64,000 nt of DNA from contig QVRM01006592.1 of the NCBI GenBank assembly GCA_003439945.1, positions 116,495 through 180,494 on the forward strand, read 5' to 3'. Below, piece by piece: positions 1-13,234 of this stretch; the stretch's first letter is position 1; every line of letters starts with the position of its first letter. Below the pieces are notes generated by a model, which was given only the letters and a program-made list of their open reading frames with translations, searched no databases and had not been told where the DNA came from. The position numbers and the translations under genes were made by a program. The DNA comes from Dermanyssus gallinae (lineage: Eukaryota > Arthropoda > Arachnida > Mesostigmata > Dermanyssidae).

Positions 1-2973
1 ACAAATCTGGCTACTTCAATGCCAGACCTCTTACGGCGAAGGTAACAGTCAAAGCAGAGTGAGGCGTCGTGTAGCAAAGATTTCAGGTAAGCTGGTACGC
101 CGGTATGCATGGCGCCGGCACCAGTAGCAGTAGCAACAACAGCTGCAGCATTACAAACAAGTAGCAGCGCTCGTATTTTCGATTATCCCGCAGCTCAGAC
201 TTCAACGATCCCCCTTCACTTCAATTCCTCTCTGTTACCTCTTTTCTTTCTCCCCTACCCCTCTCGCGCTATCTCTCTCTTTCTCTCTCTGCATAGCTTC
301 TCTCTACTTTTTGTAGTATATGTATAGAATATTGGAGGGTTGTATGGCGCACTCGGTTAATGATGGTGATGATAGACCTAATATGAAGCGAACTGCTCAA
401 AGAGTGTGCAGGTTTTGAAAAAGGGCCGTGGCGTTCGCTGTCGTCATCACTCGTAAATTCGATGGGTAAAGCTGCTATCCGGCGTCCTAGTCTCAGCCTC
501 GTTAAAATGTATTCGAAAGACTGTCGTGGACTGTCGAACGCGGCCCTGCTACCTGTCTAGCAAGTAATACGTGGCCGTTAGCTATTACGGGCGGTACGAA
601 CCTTTACCCCCCTCCTCCCCCCCAGCCCTCTACGCGTCTCTACACATCCCGGGAAGCTAAAGCACAAACTGTGCCTACAACCGGCTACAACATTTATTCG
701 ATCTCATAAAGCAACTTGCCGTCAAAAGCGATCACCAACCAGGACACGCATAATCAACTAGCCAGGCAAGCAGTAAAAACACTGCCGTTGGGAGTTCCAA
801 TACCTCTTATCGTCATTGGGCTTCATCGCCGACACTCTAAAACCTAACCCGGTGCCTTCAACATTAGCAATAACAATGACAATAACAACACAAACGACAA
901 TAATAGTGGCCGAACCTTGAATCAATCCGTTGTTGCGAGAAGATTTTGGCAACTTTAGACTTAAAAAAAACAACCCTGGATGTATAGGCGGCTGCTTGTG
1001 CAGCGGCTGCTGTTATTGTTGTTGTTGTTGACGTCCTTTGCTAGACAAGCGCTGTACGCATACCGTGTGTCTGCTGATAATAAAAAAAAGGACTGGGCAC
1101 GTTTTTGTCCAATATAAACTTCTCGATTTGCAGTGAAAGGAAGGGTGAATAGCGGCTCGTCTCGGTTTCTGCTTCTTGGCGGCAACAGCAGCAGCAAACG
1201 ACTGAGGACCGAGTCGATCTACTACTACTACTACTACTACTTGAGCTGTAGGAGCTGAAGACCACATTGTTGCGTCAGAACCTACTAGCTTCTTCGTGGC
1301 TTCATCTGCTCTGCGGTAGAACCACATGGCAGCCCAGGCACCGCAACCCCAACAAAACAAACAAGAGCGTAAGAAGGAAGAGCAGCAAGGCGGGAACAGA
1401 AGAGAGTCGCCTGGCGCAAATGTGGGCGTACGAATGGCCACATGCATACACACGCGTTGTAGCGGGTAAAGGGAACAAGGCGTTTTTTGTCCAACCGTCG
1501 AAGTCGTTGGGCCGTCCTCGCCAGGCGATAAATCAAATAGAGATTTGCAATGAGGTGCTAATTTAACCACCGAAGAAGGCAAGACGCGAGAGGCGGGTGA
1601 GGCAGGCAACGACGAGTTCGATCGAACCCACTCAAGGCTATGCAAGCTAGAGGATTACATCATTTACTCAATGGGCCGGACTGCTGGTCGGGCGGTTACC
1701 GCCGCCGGTAAGTACAGTTGGGATGGCGTTACGGTGCGCTAGGTGGGTAGACAGAATGGACAGCAAGGTAGCGCCGATCTCACCCAGCCCCTCCCCCCCC
1801 CCCCCCCCCGCTTCGCTCCCAGGAATAGCTGCGGCACGGTGGTACAGCGTTTAAATTTACAGCGTACGTTTGTTTATTGCCAGAACATTTTGAGCAGGAG
1901 GAGGCCTAGAGACGTAGTGAAGGCGAAATAAACATTGGGGAGGAATGGACGAGGGGAGCCAACCCTCACTCACCGGTAGGTACGGTTAGCACTGCGGCAA
2001 TGTATGCAGCAGTTGTGCCGAGAGATGGCCGTCGACCGGCCGTCATTGCTGCCAGCCAGCCAGCAGGTCTTCAGTACCATCGCTGCCAGTTCAGGACTTT
2101 CGAATGCGCTTCGTTTGTTGTGCTTCACGCGCCCCCGGCATGTTGCCGCCCCCGGGCTTGGGACCGCGTTGCGTTCCACATTCCGCTAGCACGGCTGTCG
2201 AAACCGAACCGTTTGCACCCGGCTAGGAGGGTTAGGGTGCTATCTCTGCACTACCTAGCAGGTAGAAAGTAATACAATAGTAGGCGCAGAAAAAAACGCC
2301 GATTTACTGTTAGGTATGGTGGCGGGCACCAAGAAGTCGGACACGACAATGCTTTGCCATGCCGCCAGTTTTGGTGTGGTGGCCGAAACTTGCACGTGAA
2401 CAGCTTGTGAGCTTCGCTAGAAATACCACGGTTTTTATAGGACTGTCCAAAGCGGTTCTTCGGTTCGACGGGGTTTAAGCAAATGCTTACCTCGGCCCGA
2501 TGCGTCGAAGAGACGAAACTTTACTTGGAAAAAGGATTGCCGAATATGAGGGTTACGGTGTTGCGAAGAAAGACAACTTTTTTTAACAAGATCGAAGAAT
2601 AGAATCAGATTTTAGCAAGGGTTGCTTTGAAGGAGGCGAACATGCAAAGCTAAATGGCGTTCGTCTATATTGGGCAACCACCAGCCTATCAGGAGTCCAC
2701 AGGCTACAAACAGATGCAAAAAGCGATGCTTACGGTAACACACCTGTCGTGAGCAAACATATTGCGCTTTAAAAACAGTAAATAGCCCGCTGTTGTCAAG
2801 CGCAGACCCTACTAATTGATCTCCATGGCAACAGCGCTTTTTCCTCTAAATGCGCATCATTGATTAAAATTCTTATCTACCCAACGAGAAAAAGTTGAGT
2901 TTGAGCCCTGCGCAAGGTGTAACGAGTATAGGCAGATTTCTCTGTATGTTATTATCTGCTATTCGGCCTAAAC

Positions 2974-2974
<1 letters not shown>
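1..2974. other. Unique sequence without a recognisable gene
   Basis: No conserved protein domain or RNA gene is recognisable on either strand. The stretch contains a pyrimidine-rich tract at about 240-305, a short TTG run at about 1008-1030, a TAC run at about 1217-1240 and an uninterrupted C tract at about 1793-1809. A coding-like but interrupted frame at 2441-2752 (plus) is discussed under findings. Confidence 0.5.

Positions 2975-3032
<58 letters not shown>
2975..3032. repeat. (TA)n microsatellite
   Basis: A near-perfect run of alternating T and A of about 58 bp. It produces Tyr-Ile open frames that are not genes. It is the first of roughly thirty TA arrays in the window. Confidence 0.97.
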
Positions 3033-3035
<3 letters not shown>

Positions 3036-3885
3036 AACCCATAGGCACGAACTCGTCTCATACTTCTTTGCTGGCTATTGTCGGCCGTGGTAGACCGTAG
3101 TCTAACTACAAAAAGCTGGTCACAGCCCAGCCTTCATCTGCTTTGTCAGCCTTCAGTCTACTGACGTCGAGGCAGAACGTCTTTCCTGCATGCCGCCGCA
3201 TGTCGAAACTTGCATCCGCTGGTTACGTTGTCTTCTGCATCCCTCCACCCCCCCGCCCCCTTCCTACCGCTATCACCCGTGCTCTCATGCCCTATTTTGA
3301 TTCTCGAGCGTTCCCTGTCGCTGTTGCTGCCTTTTTCTCCTTCTTTGGACAGGGTTGTTTCCCTTTCTTGTTGTTGTTGTTGTTGTTGCTGTTGCTGCTG
3401 CAGTTTTTGGGCTTTCCCGTATCCGGCTCTTTGTAGCAACGCCGCAGTAAAACGGTTAGAATAATTGGCGTAGTTTGCCCAACTCCCGTAGCGGCACTTT
3501 GACGATATGAACCTACAGCATGCGCCCGTTCGCTTGGCGGTCTCTTGCCTCTTTTCCCTTCGTCGCCGCCGCCGCCGCTGCCCATCCTTCCAACGTCTTC
3601 TCTTCCGACGTCAGCGCCATCTTCGAGCGTGGCTCTTGCCTAACAACGAGCTACGGCGGAACAGCGCGCAAAAGATAGATAGAGAGAGAGAGAGAGAGAA
3701 GGTAGACAGAGAGGGAAAGAGCAAGATAGCGAACGAACAAGAGGCAGCTGAAATCTAGTTTATAGACGCTTTTAAAGTTGGTATATTGTGTTACACATCC
3801 GCACAGCTAAAACAACTCGCCTGTGATAGGGGCAAAGACCTTCCTGACAGAGTTGCTGTTATATTCCTCCTTTTCTCTCTCTCTC

Positions 3886-3929
<44 letters not shown>

Positions 3930-5208
3930 CATCCACTCCTCTTTTCCTTATTTTCTCATTTTGATCTCCTCCGGGAAAAATTGGACACTGCTAAAAGCGA
4001 TGCTCATGCTTTCTTGCTAGGCACGAGCGGTACCGGCAGAGCGTAGGCTAGAGGTTTATGTAACAACGAAACTATCTACAAAACAATAAACGCAGCAAGA
4101 AGGGGCAGATAGAGAGACAAAAAAGAACAAATTGTGAAGGACAGAAAAACAAAATATATAAAAAAGATAGAAAGCGTGTGCGCGAGAGGGGGAGCAAAAG
4201 AGAGCAAGCAAACACAAGGACGCTTTCTAAGGCTCAAGTCTCCGAGCCGCATCAGTCAGCCAGCCATGTGACGAATAGTCCGTGAAAGCCCAAGCAGCCG
4301 TAAAAGGCCATCATCAACCGGTTTATAGCTGGCTCCGTTCTGATCTGATCCGAGGCCGTTTGGTCGCCGTCCAACTTCGTGGACGCGGAATTGACGCTTG
4401 CGCAAACTCTAATAAAAGAAGAAAAATTTGTGTGTGTGGCCACAACGTAACGCATTCGCGTTAAGTCCTCGTCGTATCGCGTTACGCATACTGAGAGACA
4501 CGTAACGAACGCACCGCGATACGTGTGTAGGAGTGCATGTGCGCCATCACCCGCCACCAGCTAGCTCACGCCTGCTGCCATGTCAATTCGTTTACCGACG
4601 GTTGGCTGCCTCTCCGCGCTCCGCGACTCATTTGCTTCAAGCTGCTCGACGGAAGCTGCCGGGTAAGTCCAGTTCGGTAAAGTCCGAAATCACGTCGGAT
4701 CAAGCGGCGTATCAATCAAGCACGAGCACGTCGTTCGTGTTCGTGACGTCAAATCAAATATTTGACGGATCCGCATACTATCTGTTCCCGTATTCACGCC
4801 GCACCATACTCGATCGTCCGCCGAATATTTACTAGCACGGTAGTTGCCGTCCTATTCCACATATTCCTTGCTCTTCACTTAGTATTCCAGTTAGTAAATT
4901 TTTCTTCCTATGTTTCCTGTGATATGGCGACCAGGCTCTAGACAAGAGAGCAGAGAGCAAACTAGAGCGATCCGGCGCGATGTTACGGCGTGCTGTACGT
5001 ATCTGGTGCGTACGTAGGTGCTCTTCTGGCCAAACTAGCTACTGAAAGAAAATGGTCTCTCTTCTCCAATCTCGAAATGATTTAGTATTGATGAGTAGCA
5101 AAGCTTCTCAACCAACCTTCTCCGAACCCTAGATCAGCTGGCAGCGACTTTCTCAACCGTTAATATGCGCTACGCGAGAACGATTTAGAAATCTCAAGGC
5201 TGTCAAAG

Positions 5209-5215
<7 letters not shown>
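3033..5215. other. Unique sequence with small simple repeats
   Basis: No gene is recognisable. Simple repeats are a TTG/CTG run at about 3369-3403, a GA run at about 3675-3699, a CT run running directly into a TA array at about 3871-3926, and purine-rich DNA at about 4080-4210. The open frames here are short and have no recognisable motif. Confidence 0.5.
3871..3926. repeat. Compound (CT)n-(TA)n microsatellite
   Basis: A CT run of about 18 bp passes through a TGT into a perfect TA run of about 37 bp. This compound structure is common where one microsatellite seeds another. Confidence 0.95.

Positions 5216-5253
<38 letters not shown>
5216..5253. repeat. (TA)n microsatellite
   Basis: A perfect alternating TA run of about 38 bp in AT-rich flanks. 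Confidence 0.95.
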
Positions 5254-5256
<3 letters not shown>

Positions 5257-5478
5257 GTTTATATGAATATATTATGATATATTGAATTGCATTTTTAAGT
5301 GGAATTATATCTTGCAGACGTTCATATTTATATATATACATATATATTAACTTAGTCTGCACTTAGACGTCATTATGCCACAGGCAACTTAGCCCATTAC
5401 GAGCGTCTAAAATGTGGTTGTCAGAGCGTATTTTTTTTATATATATTTAAGGTTAAAGAATATATGTATTAATATATA

Positions 5479-6652
5479 TAAGGTTAAAAATATTCTGTTT
5501 GTTTTATTTACAACGGTTTGCTGTTTGGCATAATGTTTAGATGTATTTGAAAGAGCTCTGCAAGGCTGTGTAATTTAATTATTTAAAAAAATTAAGTATT
5601 TTTTTCTTGTCAGACTTAGAAATTAAATGCTCAGGATGCAAAAAGCAGCATATTCGACATTTTCTGCTCTTCTTCGTTTTTTATCAAAGTCAAAAAGCTG
5701 TTGAAGCCGCTCGGGACACTTGCGACGTATTCGGAGGAGATGTCTTAGGCAAGTCTTTAGCACGAAGATGGTTTGCGAAGTTTAAAAAAGACGACTTTGA
5801 CCTAGTCGAATTTCCGCACAGCAGAAGCTTCTGAATTCGACGAAGAACGTCTCAAGGCGCTTTTGACGAAGGATGATCGCCAAACACCTTGTAGATTGAG
5901 CAAAAACATGGACTGCAGCACAATGGCCATCCCCAACTACGTTCAATCATTTGGTTTTAATTTAAAACGTCCCACGAGCACGAATAAAGAAAAGCGTTTC
6001 AAATTGCGACTCAACATCTCGACCGCCACCCAAGCAACACGCGAACACGAAACAACCCTTTTTGTACCGCATCATCATGGGAGATGAATTAAATGGTGCC
6101 TATACGTCAATATGAAGCAAAGCAAAAAAGGGTGGCTCCAGGAGATCCGCCGAAGCCGAGAATGAAGCAGGATCTCCAACCAGAGGAGAACTATGATCTG
6201 CGTTTAGTAGGGCTTGCATTGAGAAATACAAAAGAAAACGCCACGGTTAACAAGGAGCTCCACATAGCCTAATTGCACCGCGTAAATGAGGCTATTCGAC
6301 TGAAAAGACCCGATCGATAAGGTCAAACCATACTGCTTCACAGCAACGTGCTGCTGTTTCACGGCAACTGCTACAATACTCACTTACCTTGCGCCAACCG
6401 ATTATCATATTTTTCACTCCATGTCGAATCATATGAGGGGAGTTACGTTTGACAACGAAGTAGATCTAAAAAACTGGCTCAATAAATTCTTTGACACCAG
6501 ACCGTGCGATTTCTGGTGTAACGAACTGAACAAATCGGTCGAGAGGTGGAAAGAGGTTATACACAGCAGCGGATGATACATTATTCACTGTTGTAACTAT
6601 TGTTTCTTCAAATAAAACTTTTTGGTAATAGCAAACTTATTTTACAACCTAA
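5479..6652 (+). mobile_element. Decayed mariner DNA transposon (about 1.17 kb)
   Basis: The interior encodes a broken mariner-type transposase on the plus strand (separate entry). The right end, read on the minus strand, starts TTAGGTTGTAAAATAAG, which has the general form of mariner terminal inverted repeats, and is followed by a TA. A related but diverged sequence, AAGGTTAAAAATATTC, lies at about 5480 and is my best guess for the left end. A polyadenylation-like AATAAA sits at about 6611, shortly before the right end. Mariner elements are usually about 1.3 kb, so this copy has lost sequence. The right end is more secure than the left. Confidence 0.75.
5607..6576 (+). pseudogene. Mariner transposase pseudogene (DD34D type)
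   Basis: This encodes the remains of a cut-and-paste transposase. The N-terminal helix-turn-helix part reads IRHFLLF...AVEAARDTCDVFGGD...ARRWFAKFKKDDFDL, a strong match in pattern to mariner transposases. The middle carries PGDPPKPRMKQDLQP (about 6140-6185), the linker typical of mariners. The C-terminus reads DYHIFHSMSNHMRG and LKNWLNKFFDTRP...ERWKEVI. The first catalytic Asp is kept in MGDE (codon 6083-6085). The second is Ser (LLHSN, codon 6342-6344), and the third Asp is kept (TDYH, 6400-6402). The second-to-third spacing is about 19 codons instead of 34, so there is an internal deletion. Several frameshifts and stops, for example after about 5834 and 6087, break the frame. The element cannot make active transposase. 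The family assignment is secure; the subfamily (mauritiana, mellifera or irritans type) is not. Confidence 0.92.
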
Positions 6653-6707
6653 TAAGTTCTTAAGGCAGGCCTAATTTAAATATTAAAAGGCTACCGCTTT
6701 GCGTTAC

Positions 6708-7571
<864 letters not shown>

Positions 7572-7624
<53 letters not shown>

Positions 7625-7630
7625 TATACA
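7572..7630. repeat. (TA)n microsatellite
   Basis: A perfect TA run to about 7618, continuing after CA as a short second TA run. Confidence 0.96.
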
Positions 7631-10600
7631 GCCATGGGGAGGGATTTGCCTTTGGGTGAGATTCTGGGCTTCGGGACAAGCAGCGATACAACGACAGTAT
7701 TTACAGGCTATTCACTCCTCTCTCTCTCTCTCGTTCTTGACGTATCCCGCATAGACGGAATATCGGCAAAGGGCAGAGTGGGCTGGCTATGAACGGCGTT
7801 GCGCACCAACCATCTGCTTCTGATGTCGGGCAAGATGCCTGCGGTGCGGCGGCAAAATCGAACCAGCAGAAGAAGAAGAAGAAGGACAATATCGGAAAGA
7901 CAGACAGACAGACGATTACAGCGACTGTCGCTACCGGTCGCCCCGTACTAGGTAAGTAGGCCAGCAGGCGGACCGAAGCTTGGTCGAACGAGCGGGGGTA
8001 GCAATGACAACGAAGGAGGTTGTCTGTTCCATGTTGTAAAGTAGGCTAAATGGAACTCCGCGATGTCAGACAGTCGCTCTCGTCGCGTCGTCGAATAGCA
8101 GGCTAAATGGAAGTCCGCTGTGCCAGTCAGCGGCGGGCATTACTGTCGACGCCTACTGCAGAATACGACCGCTGCTGCTGCTTCCGACGCTACGACTACC
8201 CCCACGTCCACCCCCACGTCCACCACCAGCACCACGCCAAACAATTCCCACCACGCGCACTTGTAACTAACCCACATCTACAATCAGCCACAGTCGGTGG
8301 GGTTAGTTTCTAATGGCATTCCATTTCCAAAGTTTTGCTCGGTCAGCACCGACATACACACCGCAGGTAGGCTTTACGACGTACTATGCTCGATTCTGGG
8401 TCCGATTCCCCACGCTGTCGTTCTACTCCCACTATATCTCTCTCTATCTCTGTCTCTCTATGCTCTAGTCAATCTTTTGTCGCACCACTGCCATTAGTTG
8501 ACCCACTTCATTCGGCTGTCCCCTTTCAGCTAGTCTAGCCAGTTCATAGCCCAGCCGCCCTACAGTCATCGTCTATCGGATGCAACCGATTTTTTAGTAG
8601 GTATATATATATATATATATATATATACAAACTCTGCCAAAGTCGGCAGGGCTTCTTCGCTTACTTTAAACACTCGACCTAACCAAAACCTCTAACCGCA
8701 CTAGCGTTGGGGCATTGGGGAGTCGCACGTACGATCCCACAAATCTCAACCAGATATTGCTGGCAGTGATGAACCATTGCCGGCTGCAGGCTGCGCTGCC
8801 AATATATAGGGTTTAAATTTCCACCCCCCCCTCCCCCTCCCCCCAGTCCACTGTACTGTCATGTGTGTAGTTGTGAATTTTTCGGCAGGCCTTCGAAAGT
8901 ATTCTACGGCCTATAGTATCTACCTATCTATCTGAATACGCGGATGGGGTGAGTATTTTCCAGGTAAATTCCGATAGCCTACTTTACTCGCTGTCGAGGA
9001 CCTAATGCCACGTTAGCATGTAGCTCCTTGCAGCTAGCGTCTGTGTTCGTTGTTGATCACCGCCCCGCTCCGCTTTGCGGTACACCCTCAGTTTGGTTCG
9101 TTCTCCCCTGTGTCACGCTTCTACCGTAATTTAATTTAAGCCTATTTTTCTTTGGCTTAAAAGTGCTTTTGTGGGTAGTAGTACCTTAGCTGCTAGGTTT
9201 GTAACATGATCCTTCGACACGTTCCAACCCAATCTTATTATTATTACTATTATTATTATTATTAAATAGGCCGACATGACCTTGTCGTTGCCGACGCCTT
9301 CGCAAACGTTCCCAAAAAATGACGTTTTTCGCAAATAACTGTAACGTAATATGACTGGCACACTCACGTCAACACTGAAATTTAAGGCCTCATCGTACGA
9401 CAAACTCCACTCATTCTATTACCCCGCTCGAAGCCGCGGCTGGTTGCCGCTGCCGTCGTTTGCTCTAATGTCCTTAGTGGGCCAAGGAAATTCGTGTACA
9501 TGTTCAACGCATACGTCAGTGAGTGAGTGAGCAAATGAGTGGGTGTGGGCGAGCATGAGTTTCTCGTCTGTACGTATCTCTCTGTATGTATGGCCGTTCA
9601 GTAGGGAGCGTGGTTGTATGATGGTTTGTTCCTTTCTGTGTGTATACGTGCTTCTGCATGATGAATGGTTAGGATCGTCAACAACAGTCGCCGGCAGGGG
9701 AGCGAGATCAGCAGCAGCAGCAGACGAAGAGGATGCGTGCTGAGAGACGACCCTAGAATCTGTCAACGGTGTTCTCCCCATCTTCCTTTTCCGCACGCTG
9801 TACATACGCGTGTAGTGCAGTCACGTCAGTACCAGCAAGATGACGAAAGCCGCAAGCTTATCGCTCCCTATCTCCGTTGATTTCTGACTGGCCCGGGTGA
9901 CTCGCTACACACTGGCCGAAGGAAGTAACAACGTTCCTGCTACACCTGCATCTCGACAACGACACAGTAAATAAGGACCTACGAGGCCGACCAATAACGA
10001 CGCAAACCTATCTAATAACAATCTACAAGAATCCCCTTACCTAAGTGAGACTAGTCCGGCCCTGAGGTCAGAACCGAGTATTGTGCATGTGCTGTTATTA
10101 CCGTGATGACTGTTGGTGATGTTTTAGCAAGCGTGTCTTTTAATCAATTTTATGTAGCAGACGAGTTCCACGATTAAAGATGTTATGCATATATATATAT
10201 ATATATATATACCTCTTGAAGTCTGACTCAAAGATCAACCTACCCTACAATAGTGGCAGGGAGAGGCGAACAACAAGCTGAAGTGGGAGGCACAAAGTGC
10301 GTTCATCGTACAGGAAATAGCCTTGTATCGTATGCAATTATAGTGCCTCCAGCTGCCAGATGAGGCGTTAGATGGGCGCTGATGATGGCGCCGACGCCGA
10401 CCGGGCTGGCCGTATCAAACGTGTTCGTAGGGTCCCGCAACCCCTAGACCACTGGCCCTTCTGTTAGGCTACTGTCGCTACCACGACTTCTTCCTATGGG
10501 CCTCCTAGGTCCCCCCGTTTCGAGCTGTTCTGCAATAAGGCAAGAGCAGAAGGTCAGTGCAGGCTCCAGTCCAGCTAGGTCATCCTGCGTCTGGCCAGCC

Positions 10601-10960
10601 GAGAATGACAGCGAATTGCATTCGGAGCCTTCTCAGTTTGTCTGCCAGGTGTTATTCTGCAGATAAAATGACAACGACAATAATAACGGCAACAAGTACA
10701 ACCACAACCACTACTTTCACTATTGCAACGACTGCAATGACTGCTGTAAAATGCATATTACTACTAACCATTGGTGCACACTATAAGCCATTACTATAAC
10801 AACGACAACATTTGTTACTTCTGTTGTTACGTCACTCCTACTACCACGACTGTAGAGGAGTAACTGCAAAATTTGCAGGCTTCCTATGTTGTTGAGGGTG
10901 TTGTGCTTTATGAAAATGTAATAGTAATGCGCTGCTTTACCCATTCTGGTCATCATTCTC
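7631..10960. other. Unique sequence with short arrays
   Basis: No gene is recognisable in this 3.3-kb stretch. It holds TA arrays at about 8602-8627 and 10189-10211, an ATT run at about 9237-9262, CT tracts at about 7719-7734 and 8436-8460, and C-rich runs around 8822-8845. All open frames are below about 130 codons and lack recognisable motifs. Confidence 0.5.
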
Positions 10961-10964
10961 TACC

Positions 10965-11345
10965 CACGCCTCAGCATCATGTTTCCTAAGGTGTCCTCGA
11001 GTTTGTCGCCGAAGTAGACGTACGTGATTGGAAATCCCCGTAACCCGTCAGGACCTGGGTGGTGTGAGACGTAAGTCCCCCAAGTCGATCTAGCCAGTCT
11101 TTAATATTTGGTATGGACGTGCGGAGATTGGTACGTAAAGCACTATCTTACAGTCCACCCCACTCCTCCAGCAATAAGGTGATGCTACGCTGCCGCTCTT
11201 TCATTCTTGCGTGCAAGGATTTTCTACGGCGGCGCTCTTTCGTCTGTAGATGGTCCCCAGAACACTGGGGACTCGCCGCAACGATCCTCAGAGGATCCTT
11301 CTGGCGAGTAGAAGTGCTAATGCGCCTGCTGTGCTCAGCGTCGGA
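10965..11345 (-). pseudogene. Non-LTR retrotransposon reverse-transcriptase remnant (N-terminal RT region)
   Basis: Read on the minus strand, a basic stretch (ERRRRKSLHARMKERQRS) leads, past one in-frame stop, to NIKDWLDRLGG. After a frame change it continues SHHPGPDGLRGFPITYVYF and GDKLEDTLGNMML. The PGPDG motif (codons at 11044-11058) is the hallmark of the first palm/finger segment of LINE reverse transcriptases, where K(A/S)PGPDG is followed by an aromatic-rich helix. At least one stop and one frameshift make this a dead fragment. The downstream RT motifs (QGxP, YxDD) are not found next to it. An open frame just upstream on the same strand (11511-11774) could be part of the same element, but has no motif that I recognise. 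Family-level call: LINE-like, clade not assignable. Confidence 0.55.
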
Positions 11346-11774
11346 TACGCTATAATTACTAGTTTGTTACGGTTGCTAAACTATCGGTAACGAAATAGGG
11401 ATTTTATTGTGTGGAGGGTCTCGGGCATGCGGTAGAAGGTGGGCCCTTCGGAATCAGAACGAGGTCTGCGGACTTCCAAGAGCAAGCCTAGGCGGAACAT
11501 CTCTGTCACCTCAGCGGCCACCGCTTCCGAATATTTGTTTATCAGTAGCATGGCTGCAGAGAAGGGGATGGCGTCCAGGCCCCGTGCCCTTCCGGTTTAG
11601 GACGTACCATCGTCTCATATTTGTTCTGCAACGGTATTGCGGGAGGTTGCGTCTCTTGTCCTCCACTTTTTTAAGAAAAGCCTTGATGGGGCGCCAAGAA
11701 AAGCTCACAGTTGCTTCGCTTAAGTAAGAATCAAATTCGTTTTTAGCTAATTTTCCCGGCCCTACGTTTCTCAA

Positions 11775-13234
11775 GAGTTGTCTTTTAAGTTGGCAGTCTT
11801 CGCAACCTGGGTACTCCGTAATGGCCCGTCGGGCGCTTTAGCGGTGTCAGAGTGGCCCCCGGGAGTGGCTTACATACACCGAGTGAAGTCCCGGAGTTAA
11901 CCCTGTGCTGGGGAGCACGAAGATCGGTCGGACGTCTGGCGTGACGGTCACGGTGGATTTCTTCCTAAATTCGGCCAAGCAGCCCCGTTAGTCGCGTGCC
12001 GCTCAAAGCCACAACTGTAGCTTACGTTCAGCACTCCTTACAGAATTGCGAGATAATGCACGTTGACACCGTCGCTAGGTCGACACGGTAATAACTGCTA
12101 CTATATATATATATATATATATATCATTACTGTTACAGGCTGTACAAACACCACCACCGCTACCAATACGAGGTATTACGATAACCAACACAGCCGCAAA
12201 CATTCTTATCACGAAGATTAGTTTTCCATCTTCGTAAGTTTAACTCAATTTGCGAATCCGTAGAAAGAGATGTGGCCTCTAACGGATCGGCCATGCTTAG
12301 CGGGGTCTAGTTTGGTTTCCCCAAGAGTCCCATGTGGCAGCCACGCGGGCGCTGACTCTCGGTGGTATAGTTTATGGCCTATTCTCTGAATGACCACCGC
12401 TCAAAGGATCTCTGCCACTACTAATACTACAGCAAGCATTCGATTCTTACTATAAGTAGATCTATTAATAATACACAGTACTTCCTATCGGCTGCACCGG
12501 ACGCATTGCAGGGTGCCTTCTTGTCTATGATGAGAATACTGCGGTGGCATCCCGTAATAAGCAGCAAGCGAGAGTGGCGGCGAAGAAATGTAGCCATGAT
12601 ACGTTGATGTCGTAGCTAGAGCTGTTGATAATGCTGATGATATTGCTGTTGTTTATAATAGTGTTGTTGTTGTTGTTGTTTTCGTAATGATGATTTTTAC
12701 TGCTGTGATAGATTTTATTATTTCTAGCTGCTTGTACAACTAGGGCAGGGGCAGAAGCAAGGGGGGGGGTGTAACAAAGGACAATCTTTTGCGGAAAGAC
12801 TGCTAGTAGCAATCACAATACCACCTTCTCAGCAAAACACGTGGTGTCACAACACAAGATGTCCTTCTCATACAATCACCTTATAAATATCGCCCTTCTC
12901 AGCAAACCTAGTTGTGTCACAACGCAGATCTCGCACGTGTTTTGTCTGTTTATGTACGCGTGTGCCAAATGCTATTTATCCACCTTCATCAGCAGTGCTA
13001 TCAGCAACAACGGCTACAATAGCAACAACAAAAACGGCAACAGTACGAATAGCAATCGCCAGGTTGGGCGGTAGGCCACGCCAAAACAGAGAAACGATAA
13101 ACACCTAGCTCTAGAGGATACTCTAGAAGACAGTACCACGGTCTTGTACGTCCCGATTCGGACTACGTCACGTCGGCAAGCGGCGAACATAGACGTATTC
13201 AAAATGTAACCACTACGGGAGACTGACGGAATGG
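11775..13234. other. Unique sequence
   Basis: No gene recognised. It contains a TA array at about 12102-12124, a TTG run at about 12660-12680 and a G9 tract near 12760. Two nearly repeated phrases (CCTTCTCAGCAAA followed by a GTGTCACAACRC motif) occur at about 12825-12855 and 12894-12925, a small local duplication. Confidence 0.45.
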
